DNA of 53,607 bases. Origin: Deltaproteobacteria bacterium Ga0077550. Lineage in GTDB: Bacteria; Myxococcota_A; Polyangia; Nannocystales; Nannocystaceae. The stretch is taken from assembly GCA_001464385.1 (NCBI GenBank), contig LNFB01000142.1, positions 1 through 53,607 of the forward strand, given 5' to 3'. Positions 36,281 through 43,107 of this stretch are shown in pieces (position 1 is the first letter of the stretch; every line of letters starts with the position of its first letter). Position numbers and translations under genes: made by a program. The notes under the pieces were generated by a model. The model saw nothing but the letters and a program-made list of their open reading frames with translations, ran no database searches and had not been told where the DNA came from.

Positions 36281-36847
36281 ATGGATCGGCGCAGAGACGG
36301 CCACGAGGTCAAGGGCAGCGCGTTCGTGACGGTCGCGCGGTGGTTGCAGCGCGACGGCGACCGCGACGACCTCGCGCGCTACCTCGCCGCCCTCGGCGAC
36401 GAATCGCGGGAGCGCGTCCGCGACGCCACCGCGACCCAGTGGTTCCCCGAGGCCGTCCACGCCGAGGTCCTCCACGTGGTGTTCGACGTGCTCGCGGCGG
36501 GCGAGCTCCCGCGCTTCGAGCAGATCATCGCCGAGTGCACGACGCTCGGCGTGCAGAGCTTCGCCAAGCTCGTGCTGTCGATGTCGTCGCCGTCCTTCGT
36601 GCTGCGCCGCTGCCCCACCCTGTGGTCGGTGCTGCGCCGCGGCCCGTCGAGCGTCGTCGTCGAGCAGGACGGCCCGAACACCGTGCTGCACTACCGCGAC
36701 TTCCCGTACTTCGACGACGTGCTGTACCGGCACTACCTCCGGGCGCTGCTCGGATCGCTGGTGCGTCCGTCCCTCGGACGCGACCCTACGGTGGAACTGG
36801 TCGCGCACGGAGGGGATTGGTTGGACGTCGCGGTGAGCGTGGGGTGA
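36281..36847 (+). CDS. TIGR02265/DUF2378-like protein, second copy
   Basis: A 188-residue cytosolic protein. Its start HEVKGSAFVTVARWLQRDG and ATQWFPEAVHAEVLHVVFDV mirror the VKG.AF...W and WY...E pattern of the protein at 17764-18417, and the end is a beta-rich segment (SSVVVEQDGPNTVLHYRDFP, DPTVELVAHGGDWLDVAVSV). It lacks the final Cys/Trp motif of the other copy. The function of this myxobacterial family is unknown. ATG 36281 was chosen; an in-frame ATG at 36266 would add five residues. It is divergent from the LRR lipoprotein gene. Confidence 0.68.
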   Translation: MDRRRDGHEVKGSAFVTVARWLQRDGDRDDLARYLAALGDESRERVRDATATQWFPEAVHAEVLHVVFDVLAAGELPRFEQIIAECTTLGVQSFAKLVLSMSSPSFVLRRCPTLWSVLRRGPSSVVVEQDGPNTVLHYRDFPYFDDVLYRHYLRALLGSLVRPSLGRDPTVELVAHGGDWLDVAVSVG

Positions 36848-36913
36848 TCGCCGACCGCGCCTGCATCGATGACCCTTGTCCGCGCGGCTGCGCCGGCGAT
36901 ACTCGGCGACCCC

Positions 36914-37444
36914 ATGAGCATCGCCGTCGCCCTCGCCGAAGCCTTCGACGTCACCCTCCCCGCCGAGCTCGTCGCGTTCCTCGACGCCGAGGCGAAGGCC
37001 CACCCCGATCGCGCGCCGCGGCTCCTGCAGCTCGGCGACGGCGGCTTCGTCCACGGCACGTTCGAGTGCGACTTCCTCGCCGAAGAGCTCGCCGATCTCG
37101 AGGCGCTGTGCGATCAGCAGTGCATCGACGAGGGCGACACGCTGGCCGAGGAGTGGAAGGAGACGTTCGGCGGGCTCGTGCCGCTCGCGGTCCTCGACGA
37201 TCACGAGCGCGGCGAGGAGGACATGCCGGTGAAGGCGTTCCTCGCGATCGACACCGAGCAGCCCGGCGCCCCGGTCTTCCTGTGGGACTACGACGGCTGG
37301 CACTGCTACCTCATCGCGCCCTCCTTCGCGGACTTCCTCGCCGGCAAGCCCGCGCCCGCCGGCACGAGCCGCGAGGATGTGCAGAGCTCGATCGCGGATC
37401 GCAACAAGCTCGGCGGGCCGTACACGTCGTTCGCCTGGAAGTGA
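36914..37444 (+). CDS. SMI1/KNR4-like protein, orphan immunity-type
   Basis: A 176-residue acidic protein with the SMI1/KNR4 layout: N-terminal helices (VALAEAFDVTLPAELVAFLD), a central LVPLAVLDDH, and the beta-rich end PVFLWDYDGWHCYLIAPSFADFL. In bacteria this fold is frequent among immunity proteins of polymorphic toxins, but no toxin gene lies beside it here. It starts at ATG 36914, 66 bp after the DUF2378-like gene on the same strand. Family assignment is from pattern, not a search. Confidence 0.65.
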   Translation: MSIAVALAEAFDVTLPAELVAFLDAEAKAHPDRAPRLLQLGDGGFVHGTFECDFLAEELADLEALCDQQCIDEGDTLAEEWKETFGGLVPLAVLDDHERGEEDMPVKAFLAIDTEQPGAPVFLWDYDGWHCYLIAPSFADFLAGKPAPAGTSREDVQSSIADRNKLGGPYTSFAWK

Positions 37445-37470
37445 TCGCCGGCGCGGGGTCGGCCTGCGAC

Positions 37471-37482
37471 GTCCCATGGGAC
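37471..37482. promoter_or_regulatory. 12-bp perfect palindrome GTCCCATGGGAC
   Basis: GTCCCATGGGAC reads identically on both strands and lies 89 bp before the ATG of the next gene (37572) and 26 bp after the stop of the SMI1-like gene. It could be a repressor site for 37572-38195. No further support. Confidence 0.25.
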
Positions 37483-37571
37483 ACCGCGGAGGCTCGCCGC
37501 GCGCGAGCTCGGACGCGGGGCGAACCGCCTGGGGTTTTCGGTCCGGCACGCCGCGTGCGAGCAGGCCCGGC

Positions 37572-38195
37572 ATGCGCCCCTCGTCTGTCGCCCTCGGCCT
37601 CTGTGTCACCGCCGCCCTCGCCACCGCGACCACGACCGCCTCGGCCGCGGAGACCTCCGCCGGTCCACCGGCATCCGACGCGGCGACGCGCGCGGCGGTC
37701 CCGGCCGAGGGGGTGGGCCTGCTCGTCGGCGGTGCGATCGCGGCGGGCCTGGGCGCCGGCATGGCGATCGCCGGGTTCGGCGACTCGTGCAAGACGTGCG
37801 ACGCGTCGTTCAACGATCGCATGGGCTACGCCGGCATCGCCAGCCTGGCCGCGGGCGCGGGCCTCATCGTCGGCGGCAGCGTGGTGCGCCGCCGCTTCGT
37901 GCACTGGCGCGACGCCCACCGCCTGCGCGTGCCCAAGCGCGGCAACGGCTTGTTCGTCGGCGGCGGCACCGTCCTGGGGTTCGGCGTCGTCGCGTTCGCG
38001 ATGACCCCCAACGCACCCAAGGCCGCGATCCTCGGCGCGCTGTGGACCCTCGGCGGCGCGGGGATGATCGCGGGCGGCGCGGTGCTGCGCTCGCGCTTCG
38101 GCAGGTGGAAGCGCAGCGAGACCACCGCGTCGCTCCGCGTGTCGCCAACGTTCGGCCGCCACACCGCGGGACTCACCGTCGTGGGCCGGTTCTGA
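37572..38195 (+). CDS. Exported membrane protein with Gly-rich hydrophobic segments
   Basis: A 207-residue protein with a signal peptide (MRPSSVALGLCVTAALATAT, ending ASA) and three or four Gly/Ala-rich hydrophobic stretches (GLLVGGAIAAGLGAGMAIAG, GIASLAAGAGLIVGGSVV, GLFVGGGTVLGFGVVAFAM, TLGGAGMIAGGAVL) separated by short basic loops. A CKTCD pair is present. This looks like the generic myxobacterial hypothetical class with glycine-zipper-like helices. Function unknown. Confidence 0.68.
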   Translation: MRPSSVALGLCVTAALATATTTASAAETSAGPPASDAATRAAVPAEGVGLLVGGAIAAGLGAGMAIAGFGDSCKTCDASFNDRMGYAGIASLAAGAGLIVGGSVVRRRFVHWRDAHRLRVPKRGNGLFVGGGTVLGFGVVAFAMTPNAPKAAILGALWTLGGAGMIAGGAVLRSRFGRWKRSETTASLRVSPTFGRHTAGLTVVGRF

Positions 38196-38198
38196 TCG

Positions 38199-38354
38199 GT
38201 GGCGGAGGCTCCGCGGCGTGACATCCCGCGGGTCCGCGACGTCTTGCACCGCGATGCCCACGATCAGGCCGATGACTACCGCCTGCGCGGCGACGCAGAG
38301 CGGATCTACGGCGCGATCGACGGGGCGTTCGGGGTCGAGACGCGGCCCGGCTGA
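38199..38354 (+). CDS. Possible 51-residue small protein
   Basis: A GTG at 38199, directly after the preceding stop, opens a frame of 51 codons ending at TGA 38352-38354. The product is hydrophilic and helix-prone (RVRDVLHRDAHDQADDYRLR, AERIYGAIDGAFGVETRPG) and its codon third positions are GC-rich as in real genes here. No family is recognised and no good ribosome site is seen, so it may be a coupled small gene or chance. Confidence 0.35.
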   Translation: MAEAPRRDIPRVRDVLHRDAHDQADDYRLRGDAERIYGAIDGAFGVETRPG

Positions 38355-38380
38355 GGCCACACCGACCCGTGAAGCCCACG

Positions 38381-39025
38381 TCACGCACCCCCAGGCACGC
38401 CGCTCGACGTGATCTGCGGCGCCGACGTTCGGCCGCGCGGCCGCGCGCGGGCATCCCCGGCCGCGATCGCCGACACGCGGTCGCACCACGCCTCGCGGCG
38501 CGCCTCCGCCATCTCGCGCACGCCGTGGATCGTGGTGAACTCGACCGGCGCGACGCCGCAGAACGACAGGGTCGCGGTCCCGAAGCTGCGGTGGATCACG
38601 CGGTGGTTGACCGCCGTGTACCACCAGCCGGGTGAGTCCATCGTCACGATGACCCGCGCCGAGCGGCCCGCGAGCAGCCCGCGGGGCAGCGCACGCCCGG
38701 GCTCGTAGCGAAAGGCCCAGCCGGGCACGAACACCCGCTCGATGACGGCGCGGACGAAGGCCGGCGGCGCCGCCCACCACGTCGGGAACACCCACACGAG
38801 TCGATCGGCGCGCTCGATCGCCGCACGCAGCCGCTCGAGGTCGGGCTCGAGGGGCTGCGAGGTGCGGTAGCCGGCGCGCAGCACCGGATCGAACGCGAGC
38901 TCGGCCAGATCGATCCGATCGATCGTGCCGCCCGCCGCACGATAGCCGGCGCTGTAGCGCGCCGCGAGCTGACCGTTGAACGAGTCGGGCTCGGGATGAC
39001 CGAAGAGCAGCAGGGCGTGTTGCAT
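38381..39025 (-). CDS. NAD(P)H oxidoreductase, flavodoxin-like fold (NQO/KefF type)
   Basis: A 214-residue flavoprotein. Starting at ATG 39023-39025 the sequence begins MQHALLLFGHPEPDSFNGQL, the phosphate-binding start of NAD(P)H:quinone reductases, followed by LVWVFPTWWAAPPAFVRAVIERVFVPGWAFRY and the LSFCGVAPVEFTTIHGV motif before the end. These enzymes reduce quinones or electrophiles using FMN/FAD. It is divergent from a LysR regulator, a standard pairing that implies control by it. Upstream in-frame ATGs exist but would add a non-homologous leader. Confidence 0.9.
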   Translation of the reverse strand: MQHALLLFGHPEPDSFNGQLAARYSAGYRAAGGTIDRIDLAELAFDPVLRAGYRTSQPLEPDLERLRAAIERADRLVWVFPTWWAAPPAFVRAVIERVFVPGWAFRYEPGRALPRGLLAGRSARVIVTMDSPGWWYTAVNHRVIHRSFGTATLSFCGVAPVEFTTIHGVREMAEARREAWCDRVSAIAAGDARARPRGRTSAPQITSSGVPGGA

Positions 39026-39061
39026 CCCCGCATCCTGTGCCATGCACCAATCCATCGGTAG

Positions 39062-39096
39062 CCGAGTTCTCGGATATCTGTCATGCATGGCTGCAT
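39062..39096. promoter_or_regulatory. Candidate LysR operator region
   Basis: Between the divergent oxidoreductase and LysR genes lie CCGAG-TT-CTCGG (39062-39073, perfect 5-bp arms) and ATGCA-TGGC-TGCAT (39083-39096), the latter covering the LysR start. LysR regulators usually bind such short dyads in shared promoter regions. The space between the two ATG codons is only about 57 bp. Confidence 0.4.
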
Positions 39097-39997
39097 GTCA
39101 GGAGCTTCTCGCGAACAGGTGCTCTCCCGGTGGGACGACGTCCGGGTGTTCCTCGCGGCGCTCCGCGCCGGGAGCTTCACCGCTGCGGCGAAGCACCTGG
39201 GCACCGACCAATCCACGGTGAGTCGGCGCATCGCCGCCCTCGAGGAGGCGTTGGGCGTCGCGCTGTTCGAGCGGTCACGTCGCAAGCCGCTGCCCACCGA
39301 GGGCGCGTCGGCGCTGCGCGAGGCGGCGGAGCGCATCGAGGCCGAGATGGTGCGCTTCACCGACGACGCCATGGGCATTCGGGTACAGGCGGTCGCCGGC
39401 CGCGTCCGTGTCGCCGCCACCGAAGAGATGGCCGTCCACCTGTTGATCCCGCGGGTCCTGCCGCGCCTGCGTCGAGAGCATCCGGCGTTGCACATCGACC
39501 TGGTGACCGGCTACCGCGCCGCCGATCTGGTCGGGCGCGAGGCCGACATCGCGCTGCGGTTCTTCCAGACCGAACGCGGCGATCTCGTGGGTCGACGCGT
39601 CGCACGGTGGCCGACCGCCGTGCTCGCGTCGCGGCGGCTCGCCAAGCGCGCCGGAGCTCTCGAGCTACGCGAGCTCGACTGGATCTCGGTCGAGCTCGCG
39701 GGCATCACCACGCCCGAGTCGACGTGGCTGCAGGCGCATGTCGAGCGGCCGCCGGTGCTGGTGTGCGCGAGCTACCAGGTGCAGCTCGCGGCGATCCGCG
39801 CGGGGCTCGGGGTCGGCATCGGCCCGCGGTTCTTCGCCGAGCTCGACCGCGACTTCGTCGCGCTCCAACGCGTCGGTCGCGATCTGCCCGTGCTCGACGT
39901 CCACCTGGTGACGCGCCGCGCGATCCGCAACCTGCCGCGTGTGGTCGCGGTGATGGACGCGCTGAGCGATGCGCTCGGGTCCATCGGCGCGCGGTGA
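39083..39997 (+). CDS. LysR-family transcriptional regulator
   Basis: A 304-residue regulator. The N-terminal winged helix is typical (WDDVRVFLAALRAGSFTAAA, LGTDQSTVSRRIAALEEALG, ALFERSRR), and the effector domain follows from about residue 95 (GRVRVAATEEMAVHLLIPRV, ADIALRFFQTERGDLVGRRV, GLGVGIGPRFFA). It most likely controls the divergent NAD(P)H oxidoreductase in response to a quinone-like or electrophilic compound. The start may be ATG 39083 or ATG 39095. Confidence 0.93.
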   Translation: MHGCMSGASREQVLSRWDDVRVFLAALRAGSFTAAAKHLGTDQSTVSRRIAALEEALGVALFERSRRKPLPTEGASALREAAERIEAEMVRFTDDAMGIRVQAVAGRVRVAATEEMAVHLLIPRVLPRLRREHPALHIDLVTGYRAADLVGREADIALRFFQTERGDLVGRRVARWPTAVLASRRLAKRAGALELRELDWISVELAGITTPESTWLQAHVERPPVLVCASYQVQLAAIRAGLGVGIGPRFFAELDRDFVALQRVGRDLPVLDVHLVTRRAIRNLPRVVAVMDALSDALGSIGAR

Positions 39998-40006
39998 CCC
40001 GCTCTC

Positions 40007-40765
40007 TCACCGCCCCTCGAGGCACCCCAGCCGCATGCGCAGCTCGAACCCCGCGCTCTTGGCCAGCGCCTCGGACGCGCGGTTGTCCGCCGCGCACACG
40101 TACATCGGCCGCTTGGCCGCGGTGACCAGATCGTGGCACACCCCGGTGAGCAGCGCGTGGCCGAGGCCGCGGCCGCGGAGCGCCGGCGCGGTGAAGACCT
40201 GCTGGATCGCGGTGTAGCGGCCGTCGGTCACGGTGGTCTCGAGCACGCTGACGATGCGGCCGTCGAACTCGACGCCGTGGTAGGCGAAGCCGAAGCGCTG
40301 CCAGATCGCCGGCGGCGGCAGGCGCTCGGCGATCGACGCGTCGAAGCGGTCGCGCGGGGTCTCGGCGTCGAGCGCGACGATCCGCGCCGAGGGATCGGGC
40401 GTGGGCGCGACCTCGCAGACCAGCAGCAGATCCTCGTCGCACTCGGGCGCGCCGAAGCGGGCCACCAGGGCCTCGCGCTGATCGTGGGGCACGTACGCCG
40501 ACCACGGGCCGCCGACGCTCGCGACGCGATCGACGAGCGCCGCGGTGGCGCCGACGTCGTCGGAGAACACCCACGTGAAGCCGACCTCGAACCGGCCGTG
40601 CATGCGACCGCCGACGGCGAACGCCGGCGGCGCATCCCCGGCGATCGGCACCGCGACGTCGGGCGCGACGCGCAGCACGTGACGGGCGAAGGCACCGTAG
40701 ACCCCGGCGTCGGCGAGCCGTGCGGCCAGGGTGTGCAGGGGGACGCTCGCGGACGTGGTGGTCAT
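40007..40765 (-). CDS. GNAT acetyltransferase, third gene of the peptide operon
   Basis: A 252-residue protein. The C-terminal half holds the GNAT core (YTAIQQVFTAPALRGRGLGH with the acetyl-CoA loop RGRGLG, then LLTGVCHDLVTAAKRPMYV, DNRASEALAKSAGFELRMRL); the N-terminal 110 residues are a less conserved helical/beta region as in two-domain GNAT proteins. Its ATG overlaps the stop of the upstream gene (40762-41463), so they are translationally coupled, and the RiPP-like peptide gene lies just before that. It may acetylate the peptide or provide resistance; this is inferred from position only. Confidence 0.88.
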   Translation of the reverse strand: MTTTSASVPLHTLAARLADAGVYGAFARHVLRVAPDVAVPIAGDAPPAFAVGGRMHGRFEVGFTWVFSDDVGATAALVDRVASVGGPWSAYVPHDQREALVARFGAPECDEDLLLVCEVAPTPDPSARIVALDAETPRDRFDASIAERLPPPAIWQRFGFAYHGVEFDGRIVSVLETTVTDGRYTAIQQVFTAPALRGRGLGHALLTGVCHDLVTAAKRPMYVCAADNRASEALAKSAGFELRMRLGCLEGR

Positions 40766-41463
40766 GGGCAGGGGATCCTCTGGACCTCGGGGGTGTCGAG
40801 CAGTCGCAGCAGCGCGGCGACAGCCCCGCGATCGAGCGCGACGACGTGCCAGCCCTTGGCTGCGATCGTCGAACGCACGTCGCGGAACGGCGGCGCATCG
40901 CGGATCGCCTCGAGCAGATCGTACGCGGTCACGCCGTTGTGGAAGCCATCCTTCACGACGAGCCGGTCGGCGCGGCGCAGCGCCGCGACCTCGTGGTACG
41001 CCGGAGATCCGGCGAACGCCAGGCGCGCGTCGTACGAGCCAAAGATCCGCGGGTCGACCACGGATCGCTCGGCCCAGTACTCCGCGTAGCGCGACGCGTA
41101 GTTGATGCCGCCCTCGACGATCCCCGCGAAGGTGATGCCGAGGCTCTCGGACCAGTTCACCTCCCGCAGCTGCAGATCGTTCGTGCCGGCCGCGCGGGGA
41201 TAGGCCTCGCGCAGCAGCTCGAGCGTGCGTCGATACAGCACGATCCACCTGCGCACGATGTCGAGCAGATGCGCCGGATCGACCTGGGCGAACAGCCCCG
41301 GCCGCGTCCGGCCGAGGTTGCGCAGGAAGAAGCCGTGGATCGCGAGGAACCGCCCGCGCAAGGCAGCGTCGTCGAGCTGCGGATCCGTGTGCGTGACCCA
41401 GAGTCCCGCCTGCAGATCACCCACGAGGAACTTCAGCTCCTCCGCCAGCATGTACGCTGCCAT
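40762..41463 (-). CDS. Unrecognised protein coupled to the peptide gene
   Basis: A 233-residue protein with no family that I recognise. The N-terminal 150 residues are helical with many aromatic and charged residues (ELKFLVGDLQAGLWVTHTDP, FLRNLGRTRPGLFAQVDPAH, VNWSESLGITFAGIVEGG); the remainder contains GSYDARLAFAGSPAYHEVAA and a basic/hydrophobic end. No signal peptide or membrane segment. A strong ribosome site (gaggaggccgcg) precedes the ATG, only 40 bp after the stop of the Gly/Trp/Tyr peptide gene, and its end overlaps the GNAT gene start. The context suggests a peptide-maturation or binding protein; no catalytic motif can be named. Confidence 0.75.
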   Translation of the reverse strand: MAAYMLAEELKFLVGDLQAGLWVTHTDPQLDDAALRGRFLAIHGFFLRNLGRTRPGLFAQVDPAHLLDIVRRWIVLYRRTLELLREAYPRAAGTNDLQLREVNWSESLGITFAGIVEGGINYASRYAEYWAERSVVDPRIFGSYDARLAFAGSPAYHEVAALRRADRLVVKDGFHNGVTAYDLLEAIRDAPPFRDVRSTIAAKGWHVVALDRGAVAALLRLLDTPEVQRIPCP

Positions 41464-41503
41464 CGCGGCCTCCTCGAGTCACGTTGGTCGTCGTTCTCGA
41501 CGG

Positions 41504-41743
41504 CTAATACCAGCCGCCGCCGTAGCCGCCACCCCAGCCACCACCACCGCCGTAGCCACCGCCCCAGTCGCCACCGTAGCTGGCGTTGGTCGTGCCACCG
41601 CCCCACCAGCCCCAGTCGCGTCCGCCGGAGACCGTCGCCAGCGCGGCGTCGTCGATCGGCACGATCGTGGTGGTCGGGTTCGGCTCCGGCGTGGTGGTGG
41701 TGGTGGTGGTGATCGCGGGCTTGTTGTCGTTGTCGCGTTTCAT
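41504..41743 (-). CDS. RiPP-like precursor peptide with GG leader and Gly/Trp/Tyr-rich core
   Basis: A 79-residue peptide. Residues 1-41 are a hydrophilic leader with a seven-Thr run, and end DDAALATVSGG, the double-glycine type cleavage motif of bacteriocin and RiPP leaders. The 38-residue remainder (begins RDWGWWGGGTTNASYGG, ends GGGYGGGWY) contains 20 Gly, 6 Trp and 4 Tyr and no Cys. A good ribosome site (gagggg) precedes the ATG. It is the first gene of a three-gene operon with 40762-41463 and the GNAT gene, and is divergent from a sulfotransferase-like gene. No C39 peptidase/ABC exporter is visible in this window. The alternative is a structural Gly-rich protein. Confidence 0.8.
   Translation of the reverse strand: MKRDNDNKPAITTTTTTTPEPNPTTTIVPIDDAALATVSGGRDWGWWGGGTTNASYGGDWGGGYGGGGGWGGGYGGGWY
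41691..41711. repeat. (GTG)7 trinucleotide tract in the peptide leader
   Basis: Seven consecutive GTG units on the plus strand encode most of the poly-Thr run of the leader on the minus strand. Such tracts gain and lose units by slippage, so leader length may vary between strains without a frame change. Confidence 0.85.
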
Positions 41744-41812
41744 GGTTCCCCTCGCTCCGACTCGCCGCCACCCACGATCAGTGAGTAGACCGACGTGGCC
41801 CAGAGGTTCCCG

Positions 41813-41896
41813 AGTCGCGCGACTTCGTGACGGACACCCGCATCGATCGCGGCGCGAGAGCTTTTCGTCGCGGCGCGGAACCTTTTCGCCGCGGCG
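41813..41896. promoter_or_regulatory. Palindrome and direct repeats between peptide operon and sulfotransferase gene
   Basis: The 12-bp perfect palindrome AGTCGCGCGACT is at 41813-41824, near the middle of the 179-bp divergent region. CTTTTCGTCGCGGCG (41861-41875) and CTTTTCGCCGCGGCG (41882-41896) are direct repeats, one mismatch, spaced 21 bp or two helical turns, just upstream of the sulfotransferase start. They suggest a shared regulator. No cognate regulator gene is adjacent apart from the LysR at 39.1 kb. Confidence 0.45.
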
Positions 41897-41922
41897 TTCG
41901 ACTCCGTTGGCAGGGGGTCCTC

Positions 41923-42786
41923 ATGTTCCTCGTCTCGGGCACCAAGCGCAGCGGTACGTCGATGTGGATGCAGGCCTTCGCCGCCGCTGGCTGCGACATC
42001 CTCGGGGAGCAGTTCCCCAAGAACTGGGGCGGCGGCGCCCTGCGCCAGGCCAACGAAGACGGCTTCTTCGAGTCGATCTTCCGCGACGGCGTCTTCTTCG
42101 GCACCAACCCGCACCCCGACACGGGCGAGTACCTGCACGCCGACGCGATGCGCGGGCGCATCGTCAAGGTGTTCGTGCCCGGCGTCGTGCGCACGGAGCT
42201 CGGCTACGTCGAGGGCGTGATCGCCAACGTGCGGGCGTGGCGCGACTACGAGGCCTCGGTCGCGCGGCTGTGGGCGCTCGAGGACGCCCAGCGCGCCGTC
42301 GAGGCGCCGAACGTGCCCGTGCCGATGCGGATCCCCGGCGCGCTCGAGTGGTGGGCCGAGAACTTCGCCCTGCTGCGCGACCAGAGCCTGCGCGGCTACC
42401 CGCTGCTGCTGCAGACGTACGAGCAGGTGCTCGCCGATCCGGCGACCCACGTCGGCCGCGCGTTCGCGATGCTGCGCGAGCGGGGCGTGACGATCGACGA
42501 CGGCCAGATCGACGCCGCCGTCGCGGCGGTGAAGCCGTCGGCGCGGACACAGATCGCACGGCACTCCGACAGCGTCGAGCCGCACATCGCGCAGATCTTC
42601 GACGACCTCCACGGTGCGATCGAGCGCGGACACGCCGTCGACGGCTCGCTGCTGCGCACCCTGGTCGAGACGCAGCGAGAGCTGATGCCGCAGATCAACG
42701 ACATCAAGATCGAGCGGGCGCGGCGCATGGTCGTGGCCGGTGGGCCGCCACCGCCGGCGTTCATGCTCGCGGCCTCGATGAGCTAG
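41923..42786 (+). CDS. Sulfotransferase-like protein
   Basis: A 287-residue protein starting at ATG 41923, preceded by an excellent ribosome site (cagggggtcctc); the longer frame from 41827 adds an Arg-rich leader without support. The start MFLVSGTKRSGTSMWMQAFA corresponds to the 5'-phosphosulfate-binding loop of PAPS-dependent sulfotransferases and related P-loop folds. Later segments (IVKVFVPGVVR, YPLLLQTYEQVLADPATHV) fit the second and third conserved elements, although the 3'-phosphate-binding Ser/Arg block is not clear. It may sulfate Tyr or another group of the divergent Gly/Trp/Tyr peptide; this is an inference from position. Confidence 0.75.
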   Translation: MFLVSGTKRSGTSMWMQAFAAAGCDILGEQFPKNWGGGALRQANEDGFFESIFRDGVFFGTNPHPDTGEYLHADAMRGRIVKVFVPGVVRTELGYVEGVIANVRAWRDYEASVARLWALEDAQRAVEAPNVPVPMRIPGALEWWAENFALLRDQSLRGYPLLLQTYEQVLADPATHVGRAFAMLRERGVTIDDGQIDAAVAAVKPSARTQIARHSDSVEPHIAQIFDDLHGAIERGHAVDGSLLRTLVETQRELMPQINDIKIERARRMVVAGGPPPPAFMLAASMS

Positions 42787-43107
42787 CGACGCGGGGCGCG
42801 ACGGCGTCGCGCGCCCGATCCGCCCGCCGCTGCGATCCGCGATCTCCTGCTGCAGCTGCACGCTGACGACGTCGCGCGGGAAGGCCCCGGCGCAGTCGAG
42901 CACCGCGTCGTACGCCGTCGCGGCGGGCTGCACCGTGACCGCGACGTAGTCCGCCCCGGTGAAGTCGAACGGCGCGGCCGCCCGCACCACCTCGGACGCC
43001 CCGATGTTCTCGGCGAAGTACGGTTCGCCCGACGGATCGTCGACGCAGGCCGTGTACTCGTTGCTCGGCTGGCCTGGGTGATGCGGTCGTGACGAGTCGT
43101 CGGCGCC
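42787..43107 (-). pseudogene. Gene-free stretch with a possible coding remnant
   Basis: On the minus strand one frame stays open from the stop of the Imm26-like gene to beyond the sulfotransferase end and reads PSNEYTACVDDPSGEPYFAE, then DFTGADYVAVTVQPAATAYD and VVSVQLQQEIADRSGG. The amino-acid mix and GC-rich third positions look like real protein, but no start codon with a ribosome site is present and the frame runs on as antisense of the sulfotransferase. It is best explained as a remnant of a deleted gene; chance in high-GC DNA is possible. I see nothing else in these 321 bp. Confidence 0.3.

Noticed and set aside
38173..38454. Minus-strand 93-codon frame over the small gene at 38199
   Set aside because: Arg-rich composition typical of antisense shadows and overlap with the end of the exported-protein gene.
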